64,000 nt of DNA. It comes from Psychroflexus salarius. Its GTDB lineage: Bacteria; Bacteroidota; Bacteroidia; Flavobacteriales; Flavobacteriaceae. A program made the translations under genes and the position numbers. The notes under the pieces are model-generated. The model was not told where the DNA came from, ran no database searches, and saw only the letters and a program-made list of their open reading frames with translations. Within the stretch, counting starts at the first letter, position 1. Each line of letters opens with the position of its first letter. The stretch lies in NCBI RefSeq assembly GCF_900129035.1, contig NZ_FQTW01000001.1:62001-126000 (forward strand), written 5' to 3'. This document shows, one piece after another, positions 25,600 through 36,301 of the stretch.

Positions 25600-28548
25600 T
25601 TGAATATATTTGATAAAATTATAAGCTTGTTTGAATCTTATTCATTTTCAGAACTTAAGCTCAAAGGACAACTCTTTACAGATCGTTTGCATAAACATTT
25701 ATATGCTACTGATGCGTCAGTTTATCGTGAAATTCCTCAAGCGATTGCCTATCCTAAAGACTCAAGCGATGTAATTAAGCTTATTAACTTTGCAAAAACT
25801 AAGCATACAAATTTAATATTTAGGACTGCAGGAACATCGTTGGCAGGACAATGTGTAGGAAATGGTATTATAGTTGATGTAAGTAAGTATTTTACTAAAA
25901 TAATCGATTTTAATGAAAAGAAGAAGACAATTACGGTTCAGCCTGGCGTTATTCGAGATGACTTAAATGCTTTTTTAAGACCTTACAATTTACAATTTGG
26001 ACCAAATACTTCAACCTCTAACCGTTGTATGATTGGTGGAATGGTAGGAAATAATTCTAGTGGAACCACTTCAATTAAGTATGGTGTAACAAGAGATAAA
26101 GTTGAAGCTTTAAGTTGTATTCTTGATGATGGTAGTCGTATTGAATTGAAATCACTAACTAAGCATCAGTTTCAAGAAAAGCTGAAGTTAAACTCACGAG
26201 AAGGTGACTTGTATCGCCGCATTCATCAACTTTTGAGCAATGAAAGCCTTCAAAAAGCAGTTAAGGATAATTTTCCAAAACCTGAAATTCATAGGCGAAA
26301 CACGGGTTATGCATTAGATGCATTACTAGAAACCGAACTTTATTCAGAATCTAGTCAACAATTTAATTTAGCTAAGCTCATTTGTGGTAGCGAAGGAACT
26401 CTAGCTTTTATTGAATCAATTACACTAAATTTAGATCAGCTTCCGCCAAAACATTCGGTCATGATTGTTGCGCATTTTAATACAATTACAGATTGTTTAA
26501 ATTCGGTAAAACCTGTCATGGAGCTACCTTTATATACTTGCGAAATGATGGATAAAACCATTCTTGATTGTACAAAATCTAGCTTAAAATATAAAGACTA
26601 TCGCTTTTTCTTGAAAGGTGATCCTAAAGCTATATTAATGTTGGAACTTCGCTCAGACACTTTAGAAAGGCTGAAGCAATTAGAGTTAGAGCTATTTGAA
26701 ATTTTAAAAACTAAAACTAACTCTTATTATAATAGTCTTATCAATGAAGCGTCTATTTTTAAAGTACTTGAATTAAGAAAGGCTGGTTTAGGTTTATTGG
26801 CTAATATCTCAAAGGATACAAAAGCAGTAGCTTGCATTGAAGATACAGCGGTTAGCTTAGAGGATTTTGCTCAATATATGGCTGATTTTGAATCGATTAT
26901 GAAAAGATTTAAACAATCTGCTGTTTATTATGCTCATGCAGGTGCTGGCGAGCTACATTTACGTCCAAGGCTTAATTTAAAAACAAGTCAAGGCGTGGCT
27001 GACTTTAAAGCAATTACTCATGAAGTAGCACATTTAGTTAAAGCTTATAAAGGTTCATTTAGCGGTGAGCACGGCGATGGTATTGTAAGGTCTAATTTTA
27101 CTGAGTTATTAGTTGGCGATGTTTGTTATCTGGCTTTTAACAGTCTGAAGACAATTTTTGATTCTGATCAAGTTTTTAATCCTGGAAAAATTGTCAACCC
27201 AAAACCTATTGATAAAAACTTAAGGTATAAAACAGAACGAACGGAACCAGATTTTGATACTATTTTAGATTTTTCTCCTGAAGGCGGCATTTTAAAAGCA
27301 GCTGAAAATTGTAACGGTAGTGGCGATTGTCGTGTAAGCACACAGGCTAATCAAGCCATGTGTCCCAGCTATCAAGCAACCACAAATGAGAAAGATACAA
27401 CAAGAGCTCGCGCCAATGCTTTGCGAGAATTTTTAACGCATCCAACACCATCAAAAAACGCTTTTAATCAAACAGAACTTAAACAAGTGTTTGATTTGTG
27501 TGTGTCTTGCAAAGCTTGTAAGAAAGAATGTCCGAGTAATGTTGATGTGGCAAGTTTTAAGGCTGAATTTTTACAGCATTATTATAAGAGCAATTCTAGA
27601 CCATTAGCCGATTATTTGTTGGCAAACCTATCCTTGGTTTATAAATATCTACCACCAACATTTTACAATGCTATAGTTAAAAATAAATACTTGTCATTAG
27701 GTTTAAAGTCTATATCTAAAATACATGTTAAAAGGAATTTACCAGAGTTATCTAAACAATCGCTTCATACAATAATTAAAAATAAATCTAATACATTTTC
27801 ATCAAAAAAGACAACACAAAAAACGGTTTACTTGTTTATAGATGAGTTCACTAATTTTATAGATGCTTCAATTGGTGAAGATGCTATAAATTTACTACGT
27901 AAATTAAATTACGATGTAAAGTTTGTACAACAACTTGAAAGTGGTCGCGCTTTAATTTCAAAAGGATTTTTAAATCGTGCTCAAAAGATAGCCAAATCTA
28001 ATGTTAAGTTGTTAAGCGAGATAATTTCAGCTGAAACGCCATTAATAGGAATCGAACCATCAGCCATACTTAGCTTTAGAGACGAATATCTAAGATTAAA
28101 TCATCATAATCAAGCTTCAACTGAGTTAGCTAAACATACTTATTTGATTGAAGAGTTTATAGCAAACGAATTTAAACTTGGTCATATTAAGTCGTCTCAA
28201 TTTACTTCAAATTCTTTAAGACTTAAAATCCACACGCATTGCCATCAAAAAGCGCTTTCAAACTCAAAATTTACTTTTGATGTGCTTAATATCCCTAAGA
28301 ATTATCAACCAACACTTATCACATCAGGTTGTTGCGGTATGGCTGGAAGTTTCGGATACGAAAAAGAACATTTCCAGGTTAGTCAAGCAATGGGCGAATT
28401 ATTTTTGTTTCCAAGCATTCGAAAAACATCAACAAACACTATAATTGTTGCTAATGGTACAAGTTGTCGCCACCAAATTAAAGATGCTTTACAGCGAACT
28501 GCAAAGCATCCTGTAAGTGTTTTATATGAAGCTTTAATCGATTGTTAA
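25600..28548 (+). CDS. Large FAD-binding and 4Fe-4S oxidoreductase (GlcD-GlcF/DLD-like fusion)
   Basis: About 982 residues. N-terminal FAD-binding type 4 domain (RTAGTSLAGQ, IGGMVGNNSSGT, then CGSEGTLAFIESITL), FAD-oxidase C-terminal domain ending in HGDGIVRSNF and DQVFNPGKIVNP, two ferredoxin-like Cys clusters (NCNGSGDCR...MCPSY and CVSCKACKKECPSN), and a heterodisulfide-reductase-type CCG domain (THCHQKAL, TSGCCGMAGSFGYE). It probably oxidises a 2-hydroxy acid such as D-lactate and passes electrons to quinone. The start is uncertain: TTG at 25600 lies inside a TAAATTTG sequence and another TATATTTG (25605-25612) lies just inside the frame, so TTG 25627 is possible. It overlaps the convergent lipoprotein gene by 15 bases. 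Confidence 0.9.
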   Translation: MNIFDKIISLFESYSFSELKLKGQLFTDRLHKHLYATDASVYREIPQAIAYPKDSSDVIKLINFAKTKHTNLIFRTAGTSLAGQCVGNGIIVDVSKYFTKIIDFNEKKKTITVQPGVIRDDLNAFLRPYNLQFGPNTSTSNRCMIGGMVGNNSSGTTSIKYGVTRDKVEALSCILDDGSRIELKSLTKHQFQEKLKLNSREGDLYRRIHQLLSNESLQKAVKDNFPKPEIHRRNTGYALDALLETELYSESSQQFNLAKLICGSEGTLAFIESITLNLDQLPPKHSVMIVAHFNTITDCLNSVKPVMELPLYTCEMMDKTILDCTKSSLKYKDYRFFLKGDPKAILMLELRSDTLERLKQLELELFEILKTKTNSYYNSLINEASIFKVLELRKAGLGLLANISKDTKAVACIEDTAVSLEDFAQYMADFESIMKRFKQSAVYYAHAGAGELHLRPRLNLKTSQGVADFKAITHEVAHLVKAYKGSFSGEHGDGIVRSNFTELLVGDVCYLAFNSLKTIFDSDQVFNPGKIVNPKPIDKNLRYKTERTEPDFDTILDFSPEGGILKAAENCNGSGDCRVSTQANQAMCPSYQATTNEKDTTRARANALREFLTHPTPSKNAFNQTELKQVFDLCVSCKACKKECPSNVDVASFKAEFLQHYYKSNSRPLADYLLANLSLVYKYLPPTFYNAIVKNKYLSLGLKSISKIHVKRNLPELSKQSLHTIIKNKSNTFSSKKTTQKTVYLFIDEFTNFIDASIGEDAINLLRKLNYDVKFVQQLESGRALISKGFLNRAQKIAKSNVKLLSEIISAETPLIGIEPSAILSFRDEYLRLNHHNQASTELAKHTYLIEEFIANEFKLGHIKSSQFTSNSLRLKIHTHCHQKALSNSKFTFDVLNIPKNYQPTLITSGCCGMAGSFGYEKEHFQVSQAMGELFLFPSIRKTSTNTIIVANGTSCRHQIKDALQRTAKHPVSVLYEALIDC

Positions 28549-29322
28549 GCTAAAATCAATTAATTCTTGAGAAGATGTGCTAGAAACATCTGGTAAATTA
28601 ATTTGTGGCAAATCTTCAAATAATAATTCTGTTGCCACATCACTTCTAATTAAACCAATGTTGGGTGCAAAATAATTGGTTGCCGTAACAACATCTTGTT
28701 GCTGTAAAACAGTGACATTAATTAAACCTAAATCGGCTTGAATATCAGCATTAATAATAATTTCACTTTGATAGACGTTTTGGTAAGTTTCGTTATTAAC
28801 CGTAAGTTCTCCTATATTGCCACCGTTGATAATGTTTATGCTGTAATTTATATTAAGTGGAACACCTTGAATTTCTTGAGTAATCGTGTTAGACTGATTG
28901 TAAACTGTAGCGCCAGCTTGAGCAGATTGATCGTATATTGTAGCGTTGTTGAGTTCAAAATTTAAAGAAGGTAGTTCTGGCGTGGCTTCAAAATTATAAT
29001 CGCCTGTAAAAACAAGTTGCGCATTATCATTGGTTTTGTAAAGTTCACCTGAAGTTAAAATTGAAGTTACCAAACCAGGTTGCTCAACATTAGTTTGTGT
29101 AAATGAAAAATGGTCTTCATTGTTAATTGTTTCAATGCCGCTAACTTCTAAGGTTTCAGAACCGGAGTTTGTATTGCCTCCTTGAGTTATAGTATTGTTG
29201 TAAGTCCATGAATTTCCTACACTTAGGTCGAAATAATTATCGGCTTGAAGTGTGTTGTCATCTTCAGACTCACATGAAAAGAATAGAGTAGTTGTTAGTA
29301 ATAAAAGAATGTACTGTCGCAT
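28534..29322 (-). CDS. Hypothetical lipoprotein
   Basis: 262 residues. Lipoprotein signal peptide with lipobox FFSC near residue 17 followed by an acidic ESEDDN export-type stretch. The rest is beta-rich and poor in charged residues (DLSVGNSWTYNN, EDHFSFTQTN, NYFAPNIGLIRSD). The FAPNIGLIRS segment resembles a motif seen in lipoproteins of this class, but I cannot name a family. Likely outer-membrane-attached. Its 3' end overlaps the FAD/Fe-S oxidoreductase gene by 15 bases. Confidence 0.75.
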   Translation of the reverse strand: MRQYILLLLTTTLFFSCESEDDNTLQADNYFDLSVGNSWTYNNTITQGGNTNSGSETLEVSGIETINNEDHFSFTQTNVEQPGLVTSILTSGELYKTNDNAQLVFTGDYNFEATPELPSLNFELNNATIYDQSAQAGATVYNQSNTITQEIQGVPLNINYSINIINGGNIGELTVNNETYQNVYQSEIIINADIQADLGLINVTVLQQQDVVTATNYFAPNIGLIRSDVATELLFEDLPQINLPDVSSTSSQELIDFSLTID

Positions 29323-29355
29323 ATTTTAACTATTTTAATACTAAATTAGTTAAAA

Positions 29356-30168
29356 TTATTTGCTTGTAAAAGTTATAGCAGCCAAAACATCAATTTTAGC
29401 ATCTTTGACTTCAACTGATTCTAGATTTAAGTTTTGGTAATAGACTAAATGCCAACGATTATGATTGTATTCTAAGGCTGTTAAGTTTTCAACCCAATCA
29501 CCTGAATTTAGATATAGACAAGTACCTTTTTCATTGACTTTTCGCTTGATTCTAGGTTGATGAATATGACCACAAACTACATAACTAAAGCCTTTATCAA
29601 TTGCTAACTCTGTGGTTACTTTTTCAAAATCATTAATATATTTAATTGCTTTTTTAACGCTGTTTTTTATCTTTTTTGATAGTGAATATTTTTCTCGCCC
29701 CATCATTTTTAAGATGTAATTCAGCAAACGATTTAATAATATGAGTAAATCGTAGCCATAACCACCAAGTTTAGCTAAAAATTTTGCATTTTGTATTGAG
29801 ACATCAAAGACGTCTCCATGAAAAAACCAGGCCTTTTTACCATTGAGATTTAAAACAAGTTTATCGACAAGTTTTAAATTACCCATTGTAAAGTCAGAGA
29901 ACTTTCTTAATAACTCGTCATGATTTCCTGTAATATAATAGACTTCAGTACCATTTGCAGATAAATCAATTATTTTTTTAATGACATTTAAATGAGACTT
30001 CGGAAAATATTGTTTTCTAAATTGCCAAATATCAATAATGTCACCATTTAGAATTAAGGTTTTTGGTTTTATAGATTCTAGATAATTTAGCAACTCTTTA
30101 GCATGACAACCATAAGTTCCTAAATGAATATCTGATAGAACAACTAAATCAAGTTCACGTTTAGACAA
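29356..30168 (-). CDS. Calcineurin-like phosphoesterase, probable UDP-2,3-diacylglucosamine diphosphatase (LpxH-like)
   Basis: 270 residues. The binuclear metal motifs appear in order: SDIHLGTYG (about 12-20), NGDIIDIW, TGNHDELLRK, FHGDVFD and VCGHIHQPR. This matches the LpxH-related phosphoesterases that cleave UDP-diacylglucosamine in lipid A synthesis at the inner membrane. The start is TTG at 30168; in-frame upstream codons reach a TGA without an ATG. It is divergent from aroC. Confidence 0.85.
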   Translation of the reverse strand: MSKRELDLVVLSDIHLGTYGCHAKELLNYLESIKPKTLILNGDIIDIWQFRKQYFPKSHLNVIKKIIDLSANGTEVYYITGNHDELLRKFSDFTMGNLKLVDKLVLNLNGKKAWFFHGDVFDVSIQNAKFLAKLGGYGYDLLILLNRLLNYILKMMGREKYSLSKKIKNSVKKAIKYINDFEKVTTELAIDKGFSYVVCGHIHQPRIKRKVNEKGTCLYLNSGDWVENLTALEYNHNRWHLVYYQNLNLESVEVKDAKIDVLAAITFTSK

Positions 30169-30332
30169 ATTATTTGTTTTTAGTATTACTCAAATGAAAT
30201 GATTTTAGTGTTGAAAAACTTAATTTGTAAGTTATAAATAGTCTAATTAGCTGTTATCAAATTGTTTAGTTTAGTGAATAAATGTTAAGCTAGGATTACC
30301 AGCTTAAACTTTAGTAATTTGTTGAAATCAAT

Positions 30333-30340
30333 TACATTTG
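30333..30340 (+). promoter_or_regulatory. Bacteroidota -7 promoter element for aroC
   Basis: TACATTTG matches TAnnTTTG, 13 bases before ATG 30354. No -33 at optimal spacing. Confidence 0.4.
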
Positions 30341-30353
30341 CTGAAAAGAGTAT

Positions 30354-31412
30354 ATGGCGAGTAATACATTTGGCAGACAATTACAGCTTACAACTTATGG
30401 TGAATCCCACGGTATAGCTATTGGTGGAATTATTGATGGCGTTCCCGCAGGAATTCAACTAGATTTAGAAGCCATTCAACTTGAACTTGACCGCCGAAAA
30501 CCAGGACAATCAGCTATTGTAACACAACGAAAAGAATCTGATATTGTTCAATTTAAATCTGGAATTTTTGAAGGTAAAACCACAGGAATGCCCATTGGTT
30601 TTGAAATACAAAATGCAGATCAAAAGTCAAAAGATTACGGTCATATTAAAGAAGTTTTTCGACCAAGTCATGCCGATTTCACTTATTCAAAAAAGTATGG
30701 TGAACGCGATTATCGTGGTGGTGGTCGTTCTAGTGCTCGTGAAACAGCCAATTGGGTAGTTGCAGGTGCTTTGGCTAAGCAAATAATTCCCGAAATTTCT
30801 ATTGCTGCCTATACATTTTCAGTTGGCGAACTATCGATAACTGATCGCCATAAAGTTGATATGAACCAAATCGAAAAAAACCCAGTCCGTTGCCCAAATG
30901 CTGAACTTGCTCAGGAAATGGAAACCTACATTAAACAGATAAGAAAAGAAGGAGATACAATTGGTGGTCAAGTAAAATGCATTATTAATAATGTACCGAT
31001 TGGATTAGGCGACCCCATTTTTGAAAAATTGCATGCTAACTTAGCTAAAGCAATGATGACTATTAATGCCGTAAAAGGCTTTGAATATGGTTCAGGTTTT
31101 TCAGGAACAACTTTAAAAGGTTCTCAACATAATGACGAAATCTTGACTAATGAAACAACAAAAACCAACTATAGCGGTGGTATTCAAGGTGGAATTAGTA
31201 ATGGAATGCCTATCGAGTTTACGGTAGCATTTAAACCTGTAGCGACTTTAATGAAAGCTCAGTCTAGCATTGATGAATCTAATAAACAAGTAACTGTTGA
31301 AGGTAAAGGTCGGCACGACCCATGCGTAGTTCCTAGAGCAATACCAATTGTTGAAGCAATGGCTGCTCTTGTTCTTGCTGACGCTTTTCTAATCAATAAA
31401 ACAAATAGATAA
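30354..31412 (+). CDS. aroC: Chorismate synthase
   Basis: 352 residues, full length. Signature motifs: GESHG near the N-terminus, [24 protein letters not shown], and at the C-terminus [18 protein letters not shown]. It converts 5-enolpyruvylshikimate 3-phosphate to chorismate with reduced FMN, the last common step of aromatic amino-acid synthesis. Followed after 5 bases by a symporter gene on the same strand, so the two may share a transcript. Confidence 0.97.
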   Translation: MASNTFGRQLQLTTYGESHGIAIGGIIDGVPAGIQLDLEAIQLELDRRKPGQSAIVTQRKESDIVQFKSGIFEGKTTGMPIGFEIQNADQKSKDYGHIKEVFRPSHADFTYSKKYGERDYRGGGRSSARETANWVVAGALAKQIIPEISIAAYTFSVGELSITDRHKVDMNQIEKNPVRCPNAELAQEMETYIKQIRKEGDTIGGQVKCIINNVPIGLGDPIFEKLHANLAKAMMTINAVKGFEYGSGFSGTTLKGSQHNDEILTNETTKTNYSGGIQGGISNGMPIEFTVAFKPVATLMKAQSSIDESNKQVTVEGKGRHDPCVVPRAIPIVEAMAALVLADAFLINKTNR

Positions 31413-31417
31413 TTATT

Positions 31418-32731
31418 ATGAAAAAATTAGCGCTTCATTGGCAAATCTTACTCGGTATGGTTTTCGGGGTAATTTTTGCACTTATTTTTACAAATTTTGA
31501 TTGGGGAAGCCAATTTATAACCGATTGGATAAAACCTTTTGGAAGCATATTTATTAATGCTCTAAAATTAATAGCAGTTCCTTTAATTCTAGCTTCACTT
31601 ATAAAAGGTGTTTCAGATTTAAAAGATATTTCAAGCTTATCAAAAATGGGGTTAAGGACAATTTTAACATATATTGCTACAACTATTATCGCGGTTTCTA
31701 TAGGTTTAGCTATTGTAAATATCTTTCAACCTGGTAAAAGCATTGATCAAGATACTAGAGAAGAATTAATTGAAAGCTATGGTGGTGATGCAGAACTTAG
31801 GCAAAAAGACGCTGAAAAGCAAAAAGAAGCTGGACCGCTTCAAGCTTTAGAAAATTTAGTACCCGATAATATTTTTGGTGCTGCTTCAAATAACGGGAAT
31901 ATGTTACAAGTTATATTCTTTGCCGTATTTTTTGGTATTGGTATGATATTGATACCAGAAAAACAAGCACAACCCGTCAAAGATTTTTTTGATGCACTCA
32001 ATGAAGTTATTTTGAAAATGATTGATTTAATTATGCTTTTTGCACCTTATGGCGTATTTGCGTTATTAGCAGCTCTAGTGGTTGAAGCACCAAGTGCCGA
32101 TCTGTTTATGGCTTTGTTATACTATGCGCTTTGTGTGGTTTTAGGCTTAGTCTTAATGATTGCTGCTTATACCTTAATTGTTTGGCTATTCACCAAAAAA
32201 ACACCTCGATTTTTTATCAATGGAATTTCACCAGCTCAACTATTAGCCTTATCTACAAGTTCAAGTGCTGCTACTTTACCCGTTACTATGGAGCGTGTTG
32301 AAGAACATTTAGGTGTAGACCGACAAGTTTCAAGTTTTGTACTTCCAATAGGTGCTACTATTAATATGGATGGCACAAGTTTATATCAAGCTGTGGCTGC
32401 TGTCTTTATTGCTCAAGCTTTTGGTATGAACTTAGATTTTGCCACTCAACTTGGTATTATTGTTACAGCAACATTAGCCTCAATTGGTTCAGCAGCAGTT
32501 CCTGGCGCAGGAATGGTTATGTTGGTTATTGTTCTTGGTCAAGCTGGTATTCCAGAAGCTGGACTAGCTTTAATTTTTGCTGTAGACAGACCGCTTGACA
32601 TGGTAAGAACTTCAGTTAATGTTACAGGAGATGCTGCGGTATCTATGATGGTTGCTAAATCTCAAGATAAACTACACGATCCAAAAATTAAAAACTGGGA
32701 TGATAATTATTCTCCACAAAAAAACCAGTAA
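31418..32731 (+). CDS. Dicarboxylate/amino acid:cation symporter (DAACS family)
   Basis: 437 residues with the DAACS fold: eight membrane helices, the serine-rich hairpin motif STSSSAATLPVTM, the GATINMDGTSLYQAVAA motif and a C-terminal RPLDMVRTSVNVTGDAA region that binds substrate and cation. It imports glutamate, aspartate or C4-dicarboxylates with sodium or protons. The hydrophilic loop between helices 3 and 4 (about 105-145) is longer than in GltP. Probably in one transcript with aroC, ending at the terminator behind it. Confidence 0.92.
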   Translation: MKKLALHWQILLGMVFGVIFALIFTNFDWGSQFITDWIKPFGSIFINALKLIAVPLILASLIKGVSDLKDISSLSKMGLRTILTYIATTIIAVSIGLAIVNIFQPGKSIDQDTREELIESYGGDAELRQKDAEKQKEAGPLQALENLVPDNIFGAASNNGNMLQVIFFAVFFGIGMILIPEKQAQPVKDFFDALNEVILKMIDLIMLFAPYGVFALLAALVVEAPSADLFMALLYYALCVVLGLVLMIAAYTLIVWLFTKKTPRFFINGISPAQLLALSTSSSAATLPVTMERVEEHLGVDRQVSSFVLPIGATINMDGTSLYQAVAAVFIAQAFGMNLDFATQLGIIVTATLASIGSAAVPGAGMVMLVIVLGQAGIPEAGLALIFAVDRPLDMVRTSVNVTGDAAVSMMVAKSQDKLHDPKIKNWDDNYSPQKNQ

Positions 32732-32767
32732 ATAAAAAAGCCCGTTTTTAATCGGGCTTTTTTATTT
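32730..32767. terminator. Bidirectional intrinsic terminator
   Basis: Stem AAATAAAAAAGCCCG / CGGGCTTTTTTATTT with an 8-base loop, between the convergent symporter and clpB genes. Confidence 0.9.
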
Positions 32768-32777
32768 AATAGAAGAT

Positions 32778-35384
32778 TTATGCTTTCGTGTTGACTTCAG
32801 TTTGATTTCTAAATACTAGCTCGTTATTAAACTCATCTAACAAAATAATACTATCTGTTGTTACATTTTGAGCTAATATCTCTTTTGATAATTTATTAAG
32901 AACTTCTTTTTGAATTGTCCGTTTTACTGGTCTTGCGCCATATTGAGGGTCAAATCCAGCCTTTGATAGATATATGATTGCTTCTTCAGTTGCATCGATT
33001 GTTATGTTTTGTTTATTGAGCATTTTCTTCATTAAGTTGAGTTGAAGACTTACAATCGCTTTTATATCAGCTTGAGAAAGCGGTGTAAACATCACAATAT
33101 CATCTATACGGTTTAAAAATTCAGGTCTAACGCTTTGTTTTAATAAGCCTAAAACATCTACTTTAGCGGCTTCCATAGCTGAATTGACATCCGGATTGCC
33201 TTCAAATTTTTCTTGAATAATATGGCTACCTATATTTGAAGTCATTACAATAATAGTGTTTTTAAAATCTGCTACACGACCTTTATTGTCAGTCAGTCGT
33301 CCTTCATCAAGCACTTGAAGTAAAATATTAAAGGTATCAGGATGAGCTTTTTCAATTTCATCAAGTAAAACTACAGAATAAGGTTTGCGTCTCACAGCTT
33401 CAGTTAATTGGCCACCTTCATCATAACCTACATATCCTGGAGGTGCACCAACTAAGCGAGAAACAGAGTGACGTTCTTGGTACTCGCTCATGTCAATTCT
33501 AGTGATTGCTTGCTCATCATCAAATAAATATTCGGCTAGAGCTTTGGCTAATTCAGTTTTACCGACTCCAGTTGTTCCTAAAAATAAAAACGATCCTATG
33601 GGTTTATTTTGGTCTTGTAATCCTGCACGACTTCTTCTAACAGCATCTGATACTGCCTGAATTGCTTCATCTTGGCCAATGACACGTTTATGAAGTTCAT
33701 CTTCAAGTTTTAACAGTTTTTCTCGTTCTGTTTGAAGCATCTTCGTCACAGGAATTCCTGTCCATTTGGCTACAACTTCAGCGATATCTTCATAATCTAC
33801 TTCTTCTTTAATTAATGACTGCTCAGACTTTTGGTCTTCAACTTGTGCTTGTAATTTTTCAAGTTTACCTTGAGCATCTTTAATTTTTCCATATCTTAAT
33901 TCAGCCACTTTTCCGTAGTCGCCTTCACGTTCGGCACGTTCTGCTTCAAGTTTAAAATTTTCTAAATCTGTTTTGCATTGTTGAATTTGATCAACAATAT
34001 CTTTTTCATTTTTCCATTTGGCATTTAATGTGTTGCGTTCATCTTTTAAATCAGCTAAATCAGCTCTTAATAATTTCAATTTAGACTCATCTTTTTCACG
34101 CTTAATGGCTTCAATTTCAATTTCTAACTGCATGATTTTACGGTCAAGGACATCTAATTCTTCAGGTTTAGAATTAATTTCCATACGTAATTTTGAGGCC
34201 GATTCGTCCATTAAATCAATGGCTTTATCCGGCAAAAAACGGTTAGTAATATAACGCTGCGATAATTCAACCGCGGCAATAATAGCTTCATCTTTTATGC
34301 GAACTTTGTGATGTGTTTCATATTTTTCTTTAATTCCACGTAAAATTGAAATGGCACTTTCTGTATCAGGCTCATCTACCGCTACTTTTTGAAAACGACG
34401 CTCAAGGGCTTTATCTTTTTCGAAATATTTTTGAAATTCGTCAAGTGTAGTTGCACCTATGGCACGCAATTCACCTCTCGCTAAAGCTGGTTTCAAAATA
34501 TTTGCGGCATCCATAGCACCTTCGCCGCCGCCAGCGCCTACTAGAGTGTGAATTTCGTCGATAAATAAAACAATGTCGCCATCGCTTGAAGTTACTTCTT
34601 TAATTACTGATTTTAAGCGTTCTTCAAACTCACCTTTGTATTTTGCACCAGCGATTAAAGCACCCATATCTAAGCTGTAAATTTTTTTTGACTTTAGGTT
34701 TTCAGGCACATCGCCCGCAATGATACGATGGGCAAGACCTTCAGCAATAGCGGTTTTGCCTGTTCCTGGTTCACCAACTAGCATAGGGTTATTCTTGGTT
34801 CTACGCGATAGGATTTGTAAAATACGTCTAATTTCTTCGTCACGACCAATAACAGGGTCAAGCTTGCCATCTTCAGCAAGTTGATTTAAATTTCGGGCAT
34901 ATTTATCTAGCGAGTTATAATTATCTTCTGCGCTTTTTGAAGAAACTTTTTCTCCTTTTCTTAATTCGTTAATCGCTGCTTCTAAGTCTTTTTCGCTTAC
35001 ACCTTGATCTTTTAAAATTTGACTTACTTTTGATTTAGTTCTGAAAATTGCTAAAATAAGATGCTCAATAGATACATAATCATCTTGGCGTTTTTTGGCT
35101 ATAATTGTTGCCTCATTAACCGCTTTTCCAGCATCTCGGGAAAGCACTAAATCACCACCTTCAACTCTTGCGAAACTGCTAATGGTTTTATCCAAGATTT
35201 GTGTGAACAAGTTGGTGTTGACATTTAATTTCTTTAAAATAAATGGTGTTACGTTTTCATCAATCAGCATAATTGCTTTGAACAAGTGTTCATTTTCAAT
35301 TTGCTGATGTTTATGCTCCTGAGCAATTAACTGAGCTTGTTGAATTGCTTCTTGAGACTTTATTGTAAAATTATTGAAATTCAT
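32778..35384 (-). CDS. clpB: ATP-dependent disaggregase ClpB
   Basis: 868 residues. Two N-terminal Clp repeats, first AAA+ domain with Walker [14 protein letters not shown] and [13 protein letters not shown], a long coiled-coil M-domain (about 400-530), and a second AAA+ domain with [21 protein letters not shown] and [13 protein letters not shown]. No ClpP-binding tripeptide loop as in ClpC/ClpA is evident, and the long M-domain defines ClpB. It works with DnaK to rescue aggregated proteins. Its upstream region holds repeated GTCAAAA boxes. Confidence 0.96.
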   Translation of the reverse strand: MNFNNFTIKSQEAIQQAQLIAQEHKHQQIENEHLFKAIMLIDENVTPFILKKLNVNTNLFTQILDKTISSFARVEGGDLVLSRDAGKAVNEATIIAKKRQDDYVSIEHLILAIFRTKSKVSQILKDQGVSEKDLEAAINELRKGEKVSSKSAEDNYNSLDKYARNLNQLAEDGKLDPVIGRDEEIRRILQILSRRTKNNPMLVGEPGTGKTAIAEGLAHRIIAGDVPENLKSKKIYSLDMGALIAGAKYKGEFEERLKSVIKEVTSSDGDIVLFIDEIHTLVGAGGGEGAMDAANILKPALARGELRAIGATTLDEFQKYFEKDKALERRFQKVAVDEPDTESAISILRGIKEKYETHHKVRIKDEAIIAAVELSQRYITNRFLPDKAIDLMDESASKLRMEINSKPEELDVLDRKIMQLEIEIEAIKREKDESKLKLLRADLADLKDERNTLNAKWKNEKDIVDQIQQCKTDLENFKLEAERAEREGDYGKVAELRYGKIKDAQGKLEKLQAQVEDQKSEQSLIKEEVDYEDIAEVVAKWTGIPVTKMLQTEREKLLKLEDELHKRVIGQDEAIQAVSDAVRRSRAGLQDQNKPIGSFLFLGTTGVGKTELAKALAEYLFDDEQAITRIDMSEYQERHSVSRLVGAPPGYVGYDEGGQLTEAVRRKPYSVVLLDEIEKAHPDTFNILLQVLDEGRLTDNKGRVADFKNTIIVMTSNIGSHIIQEKFEGNPDVNSAMEAAKVDVLGLLKQSVRPEFLNRIDDIVMFTPLSQADIKAIVSLQLNLMKKMLNKQNITIDATEEAIIYLSKAGFDPQYGARPVKRTIQKEVLNKLSKEILAQNVTTDSIILLDEFNNELVFRNQTEVNTKA

Positions 35385-35491
35385 AGTTTTATATATTCTT
35401 GTTTATTTCTTATTTGTCAAAAGTTATACCTAACACTAAACACGTCAAAATGACATATTCACTAATGAAAAACAAGACAAAACGACATAAA

Positions 35492-35523
35492 AAAAGTCAG
35501 ATGCTTTAAAACATCTGACTTTT
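35492..35523 (-). terminator. Intrinsic terminator of the OmpW-like gene
   Basis: Stem AAAGTCAGATG / CATCTGACTTT with a short A/T loop and A/T runs on both sides, 20 bases past the OmpW-like stop codon. Confidence 0.8.
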
Positions 35524-35542
35524 AAAAAGAATTAAAAATATT

Positions 35543-36220
35543 TTAGAATTTCATACCAATACCAAAACCAGCGATTGCAGGATTTATATCAACTTCAGCA
35601 GGAATTGATAAGCCAGACATTAAGTTATCGGCATCTACAGTAACGTCCGTACTTAAGAATATGTATTTAAAATCGGCGTTTAAGAAAAACTTTTCATTAA
35701 TCATATAATCAAAACCAATTTGTGTTGCAATACCAAAGCTATTATCGTAGCTAATTCCTTGTGCAACATCACCAGCATCTTCATTATAGAAAATCGTGTA
35801 ATTTACACCAGCACCAACATATGGTTTAAAGTTTTTAAATAATTCGTGGTGATATTGAAAGGTTAAAGTAGGTGGTAGCAGCCAAACATCACCTAAGTCA
35901 ACATTAGCATTGGTGCTACCGCCAACAGCTGAAATATCTGAGCTTACTGTGTTAACATCATGTTTTGCAGTTGCTAGAATTAACTCTAAAGCAAACTTTT
36001 TATTGATAAAGTAAGTAAAATCAAGCTCAGGTACAAATGCATTTGAAATATCAACATCGCCACCAATTACACCAATATCAGCGCTTTCGTTTGGCATAAT
36101 ATTGATTGCACGTAAACGGACTTGCCATTTTGAAAATTCATCAGAGTTGTTTTCTTGTGCTGAGGCAAAGAATGGACTAATTAACAATGCAGTAAAAACC
36201 GCAACTACTACTTTTTTCAT
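35543..36220 (-). CDS. OmpW-family outer-membrane beta-barrel protein
   Basis: 225 residues from ATG 36220, which begins the signal peptide (MKKVVVAVFTALL, cleavage near FASAQ); the longer start at 36247 adds a polar extension before it. The mature part alternates hydrophobic and polar residues in eight-strand barrel fashion (VRLRAINIMP, PELDFTYFINKKFALEL, LPPTLTFQYHHE, YVGAGVNYT, IGFDYMINEKFFL) and ends in aromatic MKF, the outer-membrane insertion signal. The RAINIMPNESAD and PPTLTFQYH pattern is characteristic of OmpW. Role: small hydrophobic solute passage or envelope stress, not determinable here. Confidence 0.87.
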   Translation of the reverse strand: MKKVVVAVFTALLISPFFASAQENNSDEFSKWQVRLRAINIMPNESADIGVIGGDVDISNAFVPELDFTYFINKKFALELILATAKHDVNTVSSDISAVGGSTNANVDLGDVWLLPPTLTFQYHHELFKNFKPYVGAGVNYTIFYNEDAGDVAQGISYDNSFGIATQIGFDYMINEKFFLNADFKYIFLSTDVTVDADNLMSGLSIPAEVDINPAIAGFGIGMKF

Positions 36221-36244
36221 GAGTTTATATTTTGAATTATAGAG

Positions 36245-36252
36245 CAAAAATA
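36245..36252 (-). promoter_or_regulatory. Possible -7 promoter element for the OmpW-like gene
   Basis: Minus-strand TATTTTTG matches TAnnTTTG, 25 bases before ATG 36220 and overlapping the alternative start at 36247, which favours the shorter protein. Confidence 0.35.
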
Positions 36253-36301
36253 AATTCAGTCAAAAGAAGAAAAAATGATAAATGTCACAAACTAACACTT
36301 G

